The translations under genes were made by a program, and so were the position numbers. From Azorinus chamasolen (lineage: Eukaryota > Mollusca > Bivalvia > Cardiida > Solecurtidae): 64,000 nucleotides of DNA. Below, in pieces: positions 37,859-48,758 of the stretch (position 1 is its first letter; the number at the start of each line of letters is the position of its first letter). The stretch lies in assembly GCA_963576725.1 (NCBI GenBank), contig OY755251.1:37393246-37457245 (forward strand), given 5' to 3'. Under the pieces are notes generated by a model, which did not search any database, had not been told where the DNA came from, and worked only from the letters and a program-made list of their open reading frames with translations.

Positions 37859-38050
37859 TGATTAGACGGGTCCTGTAGGAACCGTCTGAGCAAGGTCTTC
37901 TCTGTTGTTTTAACTAAGTTATGATCACTGACTATACAGTTTCAACCAATACCAAAATATCATGTGTATATTTGCCATTATAAAATTCAGTTAATAAATA
38001 TTCATGATGTCCTTATTTCTTTAATGAACATTCAACAGGGCAAGGGTTTA
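37855..38050 (-). mobile_element. Family B MITE, left-truncated
   Basis: GGGTCCTGTAGGAACCGTCT is the hairpin; ATTCATGATGTCCTTATTTC and AACAGGGCAAGGGTTTA form the long-arm end. Confidence 0.7.
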
Positions 38051-38192
38051 TTACTTCGATTACAGCTACTTGATAGTTTACACTAATAGTAGCACCTGTT
38101 ACATTAGGGAGCTAATGTGATCTAATATGTATGTAATTATGATTACCACTGAGAACTCATATCGGATATGAATAAAGTTGCATCGTTTTCTT

Positions 38193-38411
38193 TTAACCCT
38201 TTGCCTGTTAGATATCCAGGTAAGAAATAATGACATCATGAATATTTATTAGCAGAATTTTTATAATGGCAAATGTACACAAGAATCTTTTGATATAGGA
38301 AGAAACTGTAAAATCAACTCTTTTATAATGTCAATAACAAACAGAACGGACCCTGATCAGACGGCTCCTGCGTGAAAAAGCGTTGGTACATTGTATAAGG
38401 GAAAGTGTTAA
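38193..38411 (+). mobile_element. Family B MITE, right hairpin arm deleted
   Basis: TTAACCCTTTGCCTGTTAGA to TAAGGGAAAGTGTTAA. GACGGCTCCT runs directly into GCGTGAAAAAGCGTTG, so the right stem is lost at the apex. Confidence 0.8.
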
Positions 38412-38514
38412 TTCAATTTTACGCTGTACGCTGAGCACAGTTTCGTGGATGTAAACGTCTTGTCGTTCATACGGTGAGGCAGATTATGCATATATATAGT
38501 AGAACTGGTAAAAC

Positions 38515-38636
38515 TACTAGAGAAAGGGAACTTTTGGAATTGTGTAGTCTTGAAACTATTGTGTTTGCTCCTATGGAACAAATGCTCTATTCATCACATT
38601 GGTTTACAAATACGTCTGTATGAGGGAATGGGTAAA
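38515..38636 (+). mobile_element. Family A MITE, left-truncated
   Basis: CTACTAGAGAAAGGGAACTT, GAAACTATTGTGTTTGCTCC, TATGGAACAAATGCTCTATT and GAGGGAATGGGTAAA. Confidence 0.7.
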
Positions 38637-38648
38637 ATGTTCCCGACT

Positions 38649-38871
38649 TTAACCCTATCCCTTATGTAAGCGCATTTTGACGCATCTGCATACAGAGTAG
38701 ACCCAGATCAGACGGCTCTTATAGTGTAATATGCTTATGGTGTAATATAGACTCTACAACTTCTGTCTGAGCAAAATTGTCCTGTGTTCATGTGCCATTA
38801 TCAAAAATAATCTTATTAATATTCATGACGTCATTATTTCCTACATGAATATTCATCAGGGAAAGGGTTAA
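38649..38871 (-). mobile_element. Family B MITE
   Basis: TTAACCCTATCCCTTATGTA to CAGGGAAAGGGTTAA. The right hairpin arm is deleted (CGGCTCTTATAGTGTAATAT). TGACGTCA at 38826-38833 and ATGAATATTCAT at 38845-38856 are intact. Confidence 0.85.
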
Positions 38872-39277
38872 CCAACATACAGAGGTACTTTACATTCTCA
38901 AGGTCAGGGTCTTTTATGTGAGTTATTTCTAGTGTCGTAAATTGCATACCGCCTTCAGTCCAAACCTTGTCAGTTAGAACTTATGTCATCTGCTACGACG
39001 CATACTGGCATGCATATAGCGCCGATATCGGAAGATGGTGGTAGTGATATTTACAGGAAGATGATTTCTGCCATTCTCAAGCGTTATAGCGCAATACGTT
39101 TCTCGAGTTCTGACCTTTATGTCTTGCCAAAACGTTTTTTATTGTTGCTGGATTTTTTTTAAAAGAATGATAGCATTGTAATATTTTAAAAACAATCTAG
39201 CTCAGTACAAATAACTCGCTACATTCAATTATTTGATTCCTGTGAAACTGATATTAACCCATTTATTCCCATGCTAT
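38872..39277. other. Unclassified MITE-free stretch
   Basis: About 400 bp without family signatures. No reading frame of note and no strong splice pair was found. Confidence 0.4.
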
Positions 39278-39506
39278 TTAACCCATTCCCTCATAGGCTA
39301 TTTTTAGACCCAATCTCTTTGAATAAATCTACCGAAAATGAGCACTAACTAGAGAAAAGGAAAATGTCAGAATTGTGTAGTATTGAAATCACTGTGATAA
39401 ATAGAGCATTTGCTCCTGAGGAGCAAATGCTCTATTTATCACAGTGGTTTCAAGAAGTGACTATTATAGAGGCATAGAAAGGCGTATTTATGGAGGAAAG
39501 GGTTGA
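39278..39506 (+). mobile_element. Family A MITE with matched arm changes
   Basis: TTAACCCATTCCCTCATAGG to GGAAAGGGTTGAA. The left arm has CACTGTGAT and the right arm ATCACAGTG where nearly all other copies have CATTGTGAT and ATCACAATG, so the pair changed together. The centre is GCTCCTGAGGAGC. Confidence 0.9.
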
Positions 39507-39519
39507 ATCAAACCCGTCT

Positions 39520-39605
39520 AGATTTAGCATTGGAACCTACCCATTGATTGGTTCAACTTTAGGAGTCCTCTGATCTGGGTCTACACTGTTTGCCTATGTC
39601 CTTTT
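39520..39605. mobile_element. Family E fragment
   Basis: TTTAGGAGTCCTCTGATCTG and GGTCTACACTGTTTGCCTAT are an E right arm. The left arm is degraded. Confidence 0.45.
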
Positions 39606-39632
39606 TAGGGGACACTGGGTTCTAATAGATTG

Positions 39633-39826
39633 ACCATTTACTCCTTTATGCCTCTAACGCCTTTGAAACCAGAGTAGGGGTTATCTGAACCGGTTCTGCT
39701 GTGTCTTCGGTAAACTTCCTGTATACTTCCCCATAATTATAATGCCATTATAAGATTTCAGCTACATTGTATTTTGATATTCCTACTGTCCGTGTTTCTT
39801 ATATGAATATTCGTGAGGTAAAGGAA
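39633..39826 (-). mobile_element. Family B MITE, decayed
   Basis: CATTTACTCCTTTATGCCTC, ATAATGCCATTATAAGATTT and ATGAATATTCGTGAGGTAAA are B segments. The hairpin is lost. Confidence 0.55.
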
Positions 39827-39828
39827 AG

Positions 39829-40105
39829 AGTTATGGTTATACATATGCCTATTGCAGATGGATTAGGTCGGTTGAGTTAAGGTTATACATATGCCTATTG
39901 CAGATGGATTAGGTCGGTTGAGTTAAGGTTATACATATGCCTATTGCAGATGGATTAGGTCGGTTGAGTTAAGGTTATACATATGCCTATTTCAGATGGA
40001 TTAGGTCGGTTGAGTTATGGTTATACATATGCCTATTTCAGATGGATTAGGTCGGTTGAGTTATGGTTATACATATGCCTATTTCAGATGGATTAGGTCG
40101 GTTGT
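39829..40105. repeat. 46-bp tandem array, about 6 copies
   Basis: GGTTATACATATGCCTATTG, CAGATGGATTAGGTCGGTTG, AGTTAA repeats with exact spacing. TTGCAG changes to TTTCAG and AAGG to ATGG in the last three units, a directional spread. Confidence 0.95.
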
Positions 40106-40294
40106 TAGCCCTTAGCCCGCTATCTGCAGCATGACTCGCGCTTGCAAAGATCTTGGATACAGATTAGACGCCGAGTAACTCGGCGACACCTCGGTCAATA
40201 ATTTATCAATAACTTGATTGAATCGGAAGCAGTCAGAATTGCACCTGATTCAAATTTGAGTAGACACTAATTTTACAGCAAGGTAAGGGTTGAA
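40105..40294 (+). mobile_element. Family D MITE
   Basis: TTAGCCCTTAGCCCGCTATC to TTACAGCAAGGTAAGGGTTG. The hairpin's right arm is missing after GACGCCGAGTAACTCGGCGA. Confidence 0.8.
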
Positions 40295-40639
40295 ACAGAT
40301 TGTTGCTTATTGAGCATTTTAATTCACATTTGTTTTTTATGAGAATAGGAAAGAATTTCAATGTTTTGACTGTAAACTGCTTGCATCAGATAGTGAGATA
40401 GTGCTGGTCTCACTGTAGAGGTGTGGAATGCATGCATGGGATTTTACAAAAAAAGCTGTTGGTTCTTGGAAACCAATCAATACAGACACATTCCAGAGTC
40501 TGTGCGAAGTCTTGATATTTATCAAACATGTAAATTACGCCTTCTGTTGTATTTTGGACTCCCCGCTGCTTCTGTAAAATCTCAAATCTTACAGAAACGC
40601 CGACGTTCTTGGCGTAGACAATTTAGTGCATATCACATA
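40295..40639. other. Unclassified DNA before the 82-bp array
   Basis: A 99-codon frame (40421-40720) starts here and runs into the array. It has no recognisable motif and I do not call it a gene. Confidence 0.3.
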
Positions 40640-42115
40640 AAGGTTTTTGTGATTGCTATCTGTCTGAGAAATAGCTTACAATACCGTCCTTACAGTGAAC
40701 GTTCAGTGCATATCATATAAGGGCTTTGTGATAGCTACCTTAGAAATATTTTATGATAACGTCCATACAATGAACATTCAGTGTATATTTTATTTTATAA
40801 GGTTTTTGTGATAGCTATATATATATATATCTACGAAATAGTTTATGACAGCGTCCATACAATGAAAGTCAGTGCATATTTTAATTTATAAGGGTTTTTG
40901 ATAGCTATCTGATAACATCCATACAATGAACGCTCCGCGCATATCACATAAGGGTTTGTAATAGCTATATATGTCTAATAAATAGTTTATGATAACGTAC
41001 ATACAAAGTGCATATTGTAAGGATTTTATGATAGCTATATGTCTTAAGAACTAGCTTATGATAACATGCATACAATGCGTGCTAAGTGCATATCGTATAA
41101 GGGTGTGTTGTGTAGATATCAGTCTAAGTAATAGTATTATGATAACGTCCTTACAATGAACGCTAAAGGCATATCGTATAAGGGTGTGTTGTGGTAGATA
41201 TCAATGAACGCTAAAGGTATATCGTATAAGGGTGTGTTGTGGTAGATATCAGTCTAAGTAATAGTATTATGATAACGTCCTTATAATGAACGCTAAAGGC
41301 ATATCGTATAAGGGTGTGTTGTGGTAGATATCAGTCTAAGTAAAAGTATTATGATAACGTCCTTACAATGAACGCTAAAGGCATATCGTATAAGGGTGTG
41401 TTGTGGTAGATATCAGTCTAAGTAATAGTATTATGATAACGTCCTTACAATGAACGCTAAAGGCATATCGTATAAGGGTGTGTTGTGGTAGATATCAGTC
41501 TAAGTAATAGTATTATGATAACGTCCTTACAATGAACGCTAAAGGCGTATCGTATAAGGGTGTGTTGTGGTAGATATCAGTCTAAGTAATAGTATTATGA
41601 TAACGTCCATACAATGAACGCTAAAGGCATATCGTATAAGGGTGTGTTGTGGTAGATATCAGTCTAAGTAATAGTATTATGATAACGTCCATACAATGAA
41701 CGCTAAAGGCATATCGTATAAGGGTGGGTTGTGGTAGATATCAGTCTAAGTAATAGTATTATGATAACGTCCTTACATTGAACGCTCAGTGCATATCACA
41801 TTAAGGTTTTTGTGATAGCTATCTGTCTGAGAAATAGTTTTGGATAACACCCATACAATGAGCGGTCAGTGCATATCATATAAGTGTTTTTGTAATAGCT
41901 CTATGTCTAAGAAATAGTTTAGGATAACGCACATACCATAAATGTTCAGTGCATAACATATAAGTGAATTATTTTGTTATAGCTACTGTCTTAGAAATAG
42001 TTTATGATAACGTGCATACAATGAGCGCTAACGGCATATCGTACATATATAAGGGGTTTTGTGATAGCTCTATGTCTAAGAAATAGTTCATGATAACGTC
42101 CATACAATGACCGCA
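40640..42115. repeat. About 82-bp satellite, roughly 18 units
   Basis: CAATGAACGCTAAAGGCATA, TCGTATAAGGGTGTGTTGTG, GTAGATATCAGTCTAAGTAA and TAGTATTATGATAACGTCC is the central unit. From about 41100 to 41790 units are nearly identical and exactly 82 bp (for example 41367 and 41449). Units at both edges are strongly diverged (CAGTGCATATCACATAAAGG-type) and vary in length. Confidence 0.95.
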
Positions 42116-42149
42116 ATGAAAATGCAGAAATGAAATGTTGTCGTTTTGT

Positions 42150-42420
42150 ATGTAAGTCGTGAATATTCATTTAAAAAATAATTACTCAATGAATATTAAG
42201 GAGAAGACTTTGGAACACTTGAATATTTAACTATGGCAAGAACTGTAGAATCAAATCTATATTATTCCATAAGGAAACTAGGTAAAGCCCAGAGGGCTCC
42301 TACAGGGTCCGTCTGATCTGGGTTTACTCTGGTTACTCTGCGTCTAATGGTGACTCTGGTGCAAAATGTTAAAGTCTGGTCTCGACACTAAAGCACGTCT
42401 CTATCAAGTAAAGTATTTAA
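42150..42420 (+). mobile_element. Family B MITE, worn
   Basis: GTCGTGAATATTCATTTAAA, GAACTGTAGAATCAAATCTA, hairpin GAGGGCTCCTACAGGGTCCG, and GCACGTCTCTATCAAGTAAA to GTATTTAA. Confidence 0.65.
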
Positions 42421-42662
42421 CTCTTTCGGTGCCAAATTTCTAATTGTCGTCTGCAATCCAATTTTGTTAAATCATACAATAAAATAAGGAAATAAGACAA
42501 ATAAATGCAAATTTCAAAGGAATAAATCACAGATATAGAAATAGAATTTGCGACAAAAAGTGAAGTCCCTGATCAGACGCCGCCTTGAAAAGTCGGCGTC
42601 TGATCTTGGACTGCACTATTTGCCGTGGCGCATTTTTGCGACATTGGTGGTGAAAGGGTTAA
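42417..42662 (+). mobile_element. Family C MITE sharing TTAA with B
   Basis: TTAACTCTTTCGGTGCCAAA to GTGGTGAAAGGGTTAA. The hairpin right arm has one change (AAAGTCGGCGTCTGATC). Confidence 0.9.
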
Positions 42663-42713
42663 CTTGCAACAACAGTCCCCGCTTTCATTCTGTCATTGCT
42701 AAACGTTTCCTTA

Positions 42714-42778
42714 CAAAAGTTCCATTATAAACAATCATTCTAATTAATAGTTTGCATGAATATTCATCAGGTAAAGTC
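42714..42778 (-). mobile_element. Family B long-arm end
   Basis: GTTCCATTATAAACAATCAT and GCATGAATATTCATCAGGTA then AAGT; the rest of B is absent. Confidence 0.55.
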
Positions 42779-42837
42779 CGCCGAAGTCGTCGGAGATCGA
42801 CTCGCAGGGCTTCGTGCAATAAGCATAGCTGTGATTA

Positions 42838-43017
42838 CCTTTGCAAACAGTTTGGGATCCAAATGACACACTGAATAACTCGGTGCCTCATTAGGATCAT
42901 CACTGTGTTACCCACCACTTATATTTAATAGAAAAGATAAAAGAACTTCCACTCTGAAAGTTTAAAGCAGACGACACTGTCCGCAGACGAAACTTGTTTG
43001 GCGCCAAAAGAGTTTAA
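42838..43017 (-). mobile_element. Family D2 MITE, reversed
   Basis: TTTGCAAACAGTTTGGGATC opens a worn hairpin (TGAATAACTCGGTGCCTCAT). GCAGACGACACTGTCCGCAG, ACGAAACTTGTTTGGCGCCA and AAAGAGTTTAA close the element. Confidence 0.65.
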
Positions 43018-43157
43018 GCAACAAAGTTTACGTCATTTACATGAGATTTACACGTTTTGGCACAATAATATTGTGACCAGTTATATTCGTAATGTTGATG
43101 TCGATTGGTTCCCCGAAGTCGGTATAGAAATTTCTTATCCATGTTTGCCGAATATCC

Positions 43158-43375
43158 TTAAACCTTCCCTTCATATAAACGTGTTTTCACGCATTTGCAA
43201 ACAGAGTAGACCCAGACCAGACAGGTCCTATAGGAGCCGTCTGATCTGGGTCTGTCCTGTTTGCTAATGTAATTTGATATATCTGTTTGTTTACTTTCTA
43301 AAGTCGCTACAATGTTCCACCTTCCATATTTCATAATAACTAGTTTGACCATGAATGTAAAGTAGGGTATTAAAA
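43158..43375 (-). mobile_element. Family B2 MITE, reversed
   Basis: TTAAACCTTCCCTTCATATA (the short arm), a hairpin of about 66 bp (GACAGGTCCTATAGGAGCCG), TTCTAAAGTCGCTACAATGT and TCCACCTTCCATATTTCATA. Confidence 0.8.
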
Positions 43376-43495
43376 TTTAGAATAAACCTAGAACAGGGAA
43401 AATGTTTAAGACACATATTAGAGGGCACCCGACAATGGTATGCGCTGTTTACGTCACAACTTGTTTTTCAAAGGTCACATTGACAAACATAAATT

Positions 43496-43702
43496 TACAG
43501 TAGAACCTGTCTTAAAAACCCATTCATTTATTAAACATAGGAGTCTTAAAAGCAGGTGATTGCTTATTGCAGGGCAAAAGTAATGCAGAAAGCTCCTATA
43601 GGAGCTTTCTGCATTACTTTTGTCCTGCATTAAGCAACCACCTGCCTTACATACCCATATTTAGACCTCTTTTTGATTGCCGCTTAAGACAGGTTATATT
43701 GT
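43496..43702. mobile_element. F2 MITE with a perfect core
   Basis: TACAGTAGAACCTGTCTTAA and GCTTAAGACAGGTTATATTG are the ends. The core at about 43553-43645 pairs almost completely, from AGCAGGTGATTGCTTATTGC to GCATTAAGCAACCACCTGCC. The centre is CTCCTATAGGAG. Confidence 0.9.
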
Positions 43703-44149
43703 TTTGCATAAACAGCCAGTAAAATGAGAATTAGATATTCGTTCATAAAATATATAGCCATGAACTCTTATACAGTATACATGGGGAAAGGCATTTTCGA
43801 GTAAAAAAAACAGACCAGCCACTGTGTCAGATACGTTGTATCTGGTCTGAGTTTTCACTATGTTACATTCACAAGGATATGGAATATTTTATATTTCCAA
43901 CTGACATGCTTTATAGAGCCTACTACATATCATTCTGCGTTTAAGGCATAGTGTATCCCCCCCCCCTTGATAGTTTTGTCCTTGGCGAGGTTCTTTCATA
44001 TTGTTTACACACACCGCTGTAACTAGACTTAGTCATAATGCATTCTTCGGGTGCCTTTTGTGGATTGACCATTTCAAGGCTGTATTTTCAGAGTGGAACA
44101 GTTCATCATTGTTTATTTGTAGAGTCCATGAGAATGAAAGAGTAATATT
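43703..44149. other. Unclassified, with a small hairpin and a C10 tract
   Basis: CAGACCAG and CTGGTCTG at about 43811-43848 enclose a smaller stem CAGATACGTTGTATCTG. Ten C stand at 43957-43966. No gene is seen. Confidence 0.45.
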
Positions 44150-44275
44150 GGCCTGAGGAATTTGAATGACAAACAATGCATACTCTGATCATAGGGCTAG
44201 TCCGGGAACCCTCTGATCTAGGCATGCACTGTTTGCAAATAACAGGGCACTCGTTTCACGTATTCAAAGGGGTAC
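44150..44275. mobile_element. Family E MITE
   Basis: GGAATTTGAATGACAAACAA, hairpin AGGGCTAGTCCGGGAACCCT (worn apex), TGCACTGTTTGCAAATAACA and CGTATTCAAAGGGG. Confidence 0.65.
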
Positions 44276-44317
44276 AATTCCAAATAAAATGTTGCCATGT
44301 CAAATCTGGAAAGAGTG

Positions 44318-44390
44318 CGAATAAACCTGTAAGTGATCTTGCAAATATACCTATAAGTGATCTTGCGAATTTACCTGTAAGAGAAATAGT
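44318..44390. repeat. 24-bp tandem repeat, 3 copies
   Basis: GCGAATAAACCTGTAAGTGA then TCTT is repeated with a few changes. The source is not identified. Confidence 0.85.
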
Positions 44391-44424
44391 GCACTGTGAG
44401 AAAAAGAATGCCTGCTAAAATTTG

Positions 44425-44600
44425 GCCCTGCTGCAATTCTGACTACTTTCGATTCAATCAAGCTATTGAGAAAGTATTGGTCGAGTGTCAAACAGCTTAG
44501 CTCCTGATCAGACGCAAAGTTACTCGAATGCAAGCTGTTTGCAAATGCGACTAAGGTCTTAGACAGTGGCGATTCATGTCCTAGACAGCGAGATAGGATT
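44425..44600 (-). mobile_element. Family D MITE, worn
   Basis: CTGACTACTTTCGATTCAAT, GAGTGTCAAACAGCTTAGCT, GACGCAAAGTTACTCG, AAGCTGTTTGCAAATGCGAC and GACAGCGAGATAGG. The hairpin right arm is partly deleted. Confidence 0.65.
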
Positions 44601-44849
44601 GGCGAAGAACGTCAAGGTCGACCGAAATAGTTCTGTGCATGCGAGTTTGACGCCACCGGGTGATAAATCTGAGAAGAAAATCACACACTCAACAGAAACT
44701 GGGCAAGGTTCTGGCTTCTGGAATCTTTATCAGTCTGTCTATATATACAACTTAGACAAACACCTATTAGTGTATCGAGGAATGCCTGTGATTTACAAAG
44801 GACGATGTCATAAAAAGTAAAGGACATAGACAATACAAATATTGACTAT

Positions 44850-45189
44850 TACAGTTGAACTTCGATATCTCGAACATCAAGGGACCATACAAATTAGTTC
44901 GAGATAACAGAGGTTCGAGTTATCCAATTTCTAATTTGAACAATTTCTCAATATATTCTGAAAGCAAACATATCAATGCCAAAAGACTCTGTTTTGCTGA
45001 GTCTGTTCATGAGTAGTTCACAGCTTAATGCAGGTCTACTACTGGTACTTTCGACCTGCATTAAGCTGTCATATGTGTTTATAGATATACACAGTGATAC
45101 AGTTTAGTACAATTCTGTATTGTAAATTTTGGAAGGACCGAACGTTTAGTTCGAGTTATCCGATTTCGAGATATCGAAGTTCAACTGTA
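44850..45189. mobile_element. F4 MITE, complete
   Basis: TACAGTTGAACTTCGATATC and GATATCGAAGTTCAACTGTA are 20-bp perfect terminal repeats continued by CTCGAA. The core is CACAGCTTAATGCAGGTCTA and GACCTGCATTAAGCTGTC, but the GCTCC centre is absent. Confidence 0.9.
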
Positions 45190-45191
45190 TA

Positions 45192-45470
45192 TACCGTTTG
45201 CCTGATGAATATCCATAAAAGAAATTATAACATAAGGAAACAAAATTCCTGATTTTTTTCATTATGGCATTTGATCATAGAAAATGTGTGCTATGATAGA
45301 CTTTTAGAATCCGGTCTATATCATTTCATGAGCAAACTGAGTAGACCCTGATCTAGTCCACATATGTGATCAGACCCTGATCTAGTCCACATATGTGATC
45401 AGACCCTGATCTAGTCCACATATGTGATCACATGGCTCCTTTGTTGTTTGCAGATGTCAGAGTAACACTT
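45192..45470 (+). mobile_element. Family B MITE with a triplicated hairpin arm
   Basis: GTTTGCCTGATGAATATCCA, TTCATTATGGCATTTGATCA, and GCAAACTGAGTAGACCCTGA. From 45344 a 29-bp unit (GACCCTGATCTAGTCCACAT, ATGTGATCA) stands three times in a row before a worn right side. Confidence 0.7.
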
Positions 45471-45647
45471 TTCCAATTACAAAAAAACTGAATCGATCGA
45501 ATTTACAAACAGGAAATATACGCAAAATATTATTCGGGTGAGGGGTTTATTTTCAGCTACGTGGATTAATGTTGTCTAGGTAATTCAGATGTTTCATGCT
45601 GGAAAATATGTAGAAGTATTTACTGGCAATTTTCATGACATTGGACT

Positions 45648-48465
45648 ACAGTAGAATCTGTCTTAAGCGGCCATGAAAAAAGTCTAAATCTGGATTTATA
45701 AAACAGGTGATAGCTTAATGCAGTACAGAAGTGTTACAGGAAGCTCCTATACATGTAGGAGCAATGCAGGGCAAGAGTGACACAGTAAGCTCCTATAGGA
45801 GCAATGCAGGGCAAGGGTGACACAGTAAGCACCTATAGGAGCAATGCAGGGCAAGGGTGACACAGTAAGCTCCTATAGGAGCAATGCAGGGCAAGGGTGA
45901 CACAGTAAACTCCTATAGGAGCAATGCAGGGCAAGGGTGACACAGTAAGCTCATATAGGAGCAATGCAGGGCAAGAGTGACACAGTCAGTTCATATAGAA
46001 GCAATGCAGGGCAAGAGTGACACAGTAAGCTCCTATAGGAGCAATGCAGGGCAAGGGTGACACAGTAAGCTCCTATAGGAGCAATGCAGGGCAAGGGTGA
46101 CACAGTAAGCTCATATAGGAGCAATGCAGGGCAAGAGTGACACAGTAAGCTCCTATAGGAGCAATGCAGGGCAAGGGTGACACAGTAAGCTCATATAGGA
46201 GCAATGCAGGGCAAGATTGACTCAGTAAGCTCCTATAGGAGCAATGCAGGGCAAGAGTGACTCAGTAAGCTCATATAGGAGCAATGCAGGGCAAGAGTGA
46301 CTCAGTAAGCTCCTATAGGAGCGATGCAGGGCAAGAGTGACTCAGTAAGCACATATAGGAGCAATGCAGGACAAGGGTGACACAGTAAGCTCCTATAGGA
46401 GCAATGCAGGGCAAGAGTGACTCAGTAAGCTCATATAGGAGCAATGCAGGGCAAGGGTGACACAGTAAGCACCTATAGGAGCAATGCAGGGCAAGAGTGA
46501 CACAGTAAGCTCCTATAGGAGCAATGCAGGGCAAGGGTGACACAGTAAGCTCCTATAGGAGCAATGCAGGGCAAGAGTGACACAGTAAGCTCCTATAGGA
46601 GCAATGCAGGGCAAGAGTGACTCAGTAAGCTCCTATAGGAGCAATGCAGGGCAAGAGTGACACAGTAAGCTCCTATAGGAGCAATGCAGGGCAAGAGTGA
46701 CACAGTAAGCTCCTATAGGAGCAATGCAGGGCAAGAGTGACTCAGTAAGCTCCTATAGGAGCAATGCAGGGCAAGAGTGACTCAGTAAGCTCATATAGGA
46801 GCAATGCAGGGCAAGAGTGACACAGTAAGCACATATAGGAGCAATGCAGGGCAAGGGTGACACAGTAAGCTCATATAGGAGCAATGCAGGGCAAGAGTGA
46901 CTCAGTAAGCTCCTATAGGAGCAATGCAGGGCAAGGGTGACACAGTAAGCTCCTATAGGAGCAATGCAGGGCAAGAGTGACTCAGTAAGCTCCTATAGGA
47001 GCAATGCAGGGCAAGAGTGACACAGTAAGCTCCTATAGGAGCAATGCAGGGCAAGAGTGACTCAGTAAGCTCATATAGGAGCAATGCAGGGCAAGAGTGA
47101 CTCAGTAAGCTCATATAGGAGCAATGCAGGGCAAGAGTGACACAGTAAGCACATATAGGAGCAATGCAGGGCAAGGGTGACACAGTAAGCTCATATAGGA
47201 GCAATGCAGGGCAAGAGTGACTCAGTAAGCTCCTATAGGAGCAATGCAGGGCAAGGGTGACACAGTAAGCTCATATAGGAGCAATGCAGGGCAAGAGTGA
47301 CACAGTAAGCTCCTATAGGAGCAATGCAGGGCAAGGGTGACACAGTAAGCTCCTATAGAAGCAATGCAGGGCAAGAGTGACACAGTAAGCTCCTATAGGA
47401 GCAATGCAGGGCAAGAGTGACACAGTAAGCTCCTATAGGAGCAATGCAGGGCAAGGGTGACACAGTAAGCTCCTATAGGAGCAATGCAGGGCAAGAGTGA
47501 CACAGTCAGTTCATATAGGAGCAATGCAGGGCAAGGGTGACACAGTAAGCTCCTATAGGAGCAATGCAGGGCAAGGGTGACACAGTAAGCTCCTATAGGA
47601 GCAATGCAGGGCAAGGGTGACACAGTAAGCTCCTATAGAAGCAATGCAGGGCAAGAGTGACACAGTAAGCTCCTAAAGGAGCAATGCAGGGCAAGGGTGA
47701 CTCAGTAAGCTCCTATAGGAGCAATGCAGGGCAAGAGTGACTCAGTAAGCTCCTATAGGAGCAATGCAGGACAAGAGTGACTCAGTAAGCTCCTATAGGA
47801 GCAATGCAGGGCAAGAGTGACTCAGTAAGCTCCTATAGGAGCAATGCAGGGCAAGGGTGACTCAGTAAGCTCCTATAGGAGCAATGCAGGGCAAGAGTGA
47901 CTCAGTAAGCTCCTATAGGAGCAATGCAGGGCAAGGGTGACTCAGTAAGCTCCTATAGGAGCAATGCAGGGCAAGAGTGACACAGTAAGCTCATATAGGA
48001 GCAATGCAGGGCAAGAGTGACACAGTAAGCTCCTATAGGAGCAATGCAGGGCAAGAGTGACTCAGTAAGCTCCTATAGGAGCAATGCAGGGCAAGAGTGA
48101 CACAGTAAGCTCCTATAGGAGCAATGCAGGGCAAGAGTGACACAGTAAGCTCATATAGGAGCAATGCAGGGCAAGAGTGACTCAGTAAGCTCCTATAGGA
48201 GCAATGCAGGGCAAGGGTGACTCAGTAAGCTCCTATAGGAGCAATGCAGGGCAAGAGTGACTCAGTAAGCTCCTATAGGAGCAATGCAGGACAAGAGTGA
48301 CTCAGTAAGCTCCTATAGGAGCAATGCAAGGCAAGGGTGACACAGTAAGCTCCTATAGGAGCTTTCTGTATCACGTTTGTACAGCATAAAGCAACCGCCT
48401 GCTCCTGCTTCTTACGATTCCAATTTCTAATAAATATATGACTGCTTTAGACTGGTTTCACTGTA
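45648..48465. mobile_element. F2 MITE of 2.8 kb carrying a 65-copy array
   Basis: TACAGTAGAATCTGTCTTAA opens and GACTGGTTTCACTGTA closes the element. AAAACAGGTGATAGCTTAAT and AGCATAAAGCAACCGCCTGC are the two core edges. Everything between is a 40-bp array whose unit is the inner left part of the core plus the hairpin centre. A normal F2 is about 200 bp. Confidence 0.85.
45761..48360. repeat. 40-bp tandem array, 65 copies, no length change
   Basis: The unit is GCAATGCAGGGCAAGAGTGA then CACAGTAAGCTCCTATAGGA. From 45761 to 48360 is 2600 bp, exactly 65 units with not one insertion or deletion. Variation is limited to a few sites (AGAG/AGGG, CACA/CTCA, TCCT/TCAT/ACAT/ACCT). The variant order around 46801 recurs at 47121, a shift of 8 units. 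Each unit contains GCTCCTATAGGAGC across the joint. Minus-strand frames with PCIAPIGAYC are artefacts. Confidence 0.97.
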
Positions 48466-48568
48466 TTGGAAGTACAAAAGCTGCCAATGCGCTAATATAT
48501 GGTTTCCAAGTTTTCTCTGTAATGTTAAATAGATTTTCTACACACTACGTCATTAGCCTGTAGCTACC

Positions 48569-48705
48569 TTTAACTCTTTCGGCGCCAAATAATTTTCGTC
48601 TGCAAACATTGTCTTCTTAAGTTTCTTTCAACTTCTTCTCTAAAACGGATTTGTTGTATCAAACAGTTTGTCCATTGCATCAAGCTATTTGAGTCGCTTT
48701 CCGGT
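48569..48705 (+). mobile_element. Family D2 MITE, left part
   Basis: TTAACTCTTTCGGCGCCAAA, TTTTCGTCTGCAAACATTGT, and CAAACAGTTTGTCCATTGCA. The hairpin is replaced by unrelated sequence. Confidence 0.65.
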
Positions 48706-48758
48706 AACTTCGGCGATGATGTCATAATTTCTGAAATTAATATGATTAAGACATTTAT

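Noticed and set aside
40421..40720. 99-codon gene
   Set aside because: It runs into the 82-bp satellite and contains no recognisable motif.
46313..47623. Minus-strand open frames with repeated PCIAPIGAYC-like peptides
   Set aside because: They are translations of the 40-bp array; 120 bp (3 units) give 40 codons. No start or splice support.
45761..48360. CRISPR array
   Set aside because: The 40-bp units touch each other with no unique spacers, sit inside MITE ends, and the window is eukaryotic in character.
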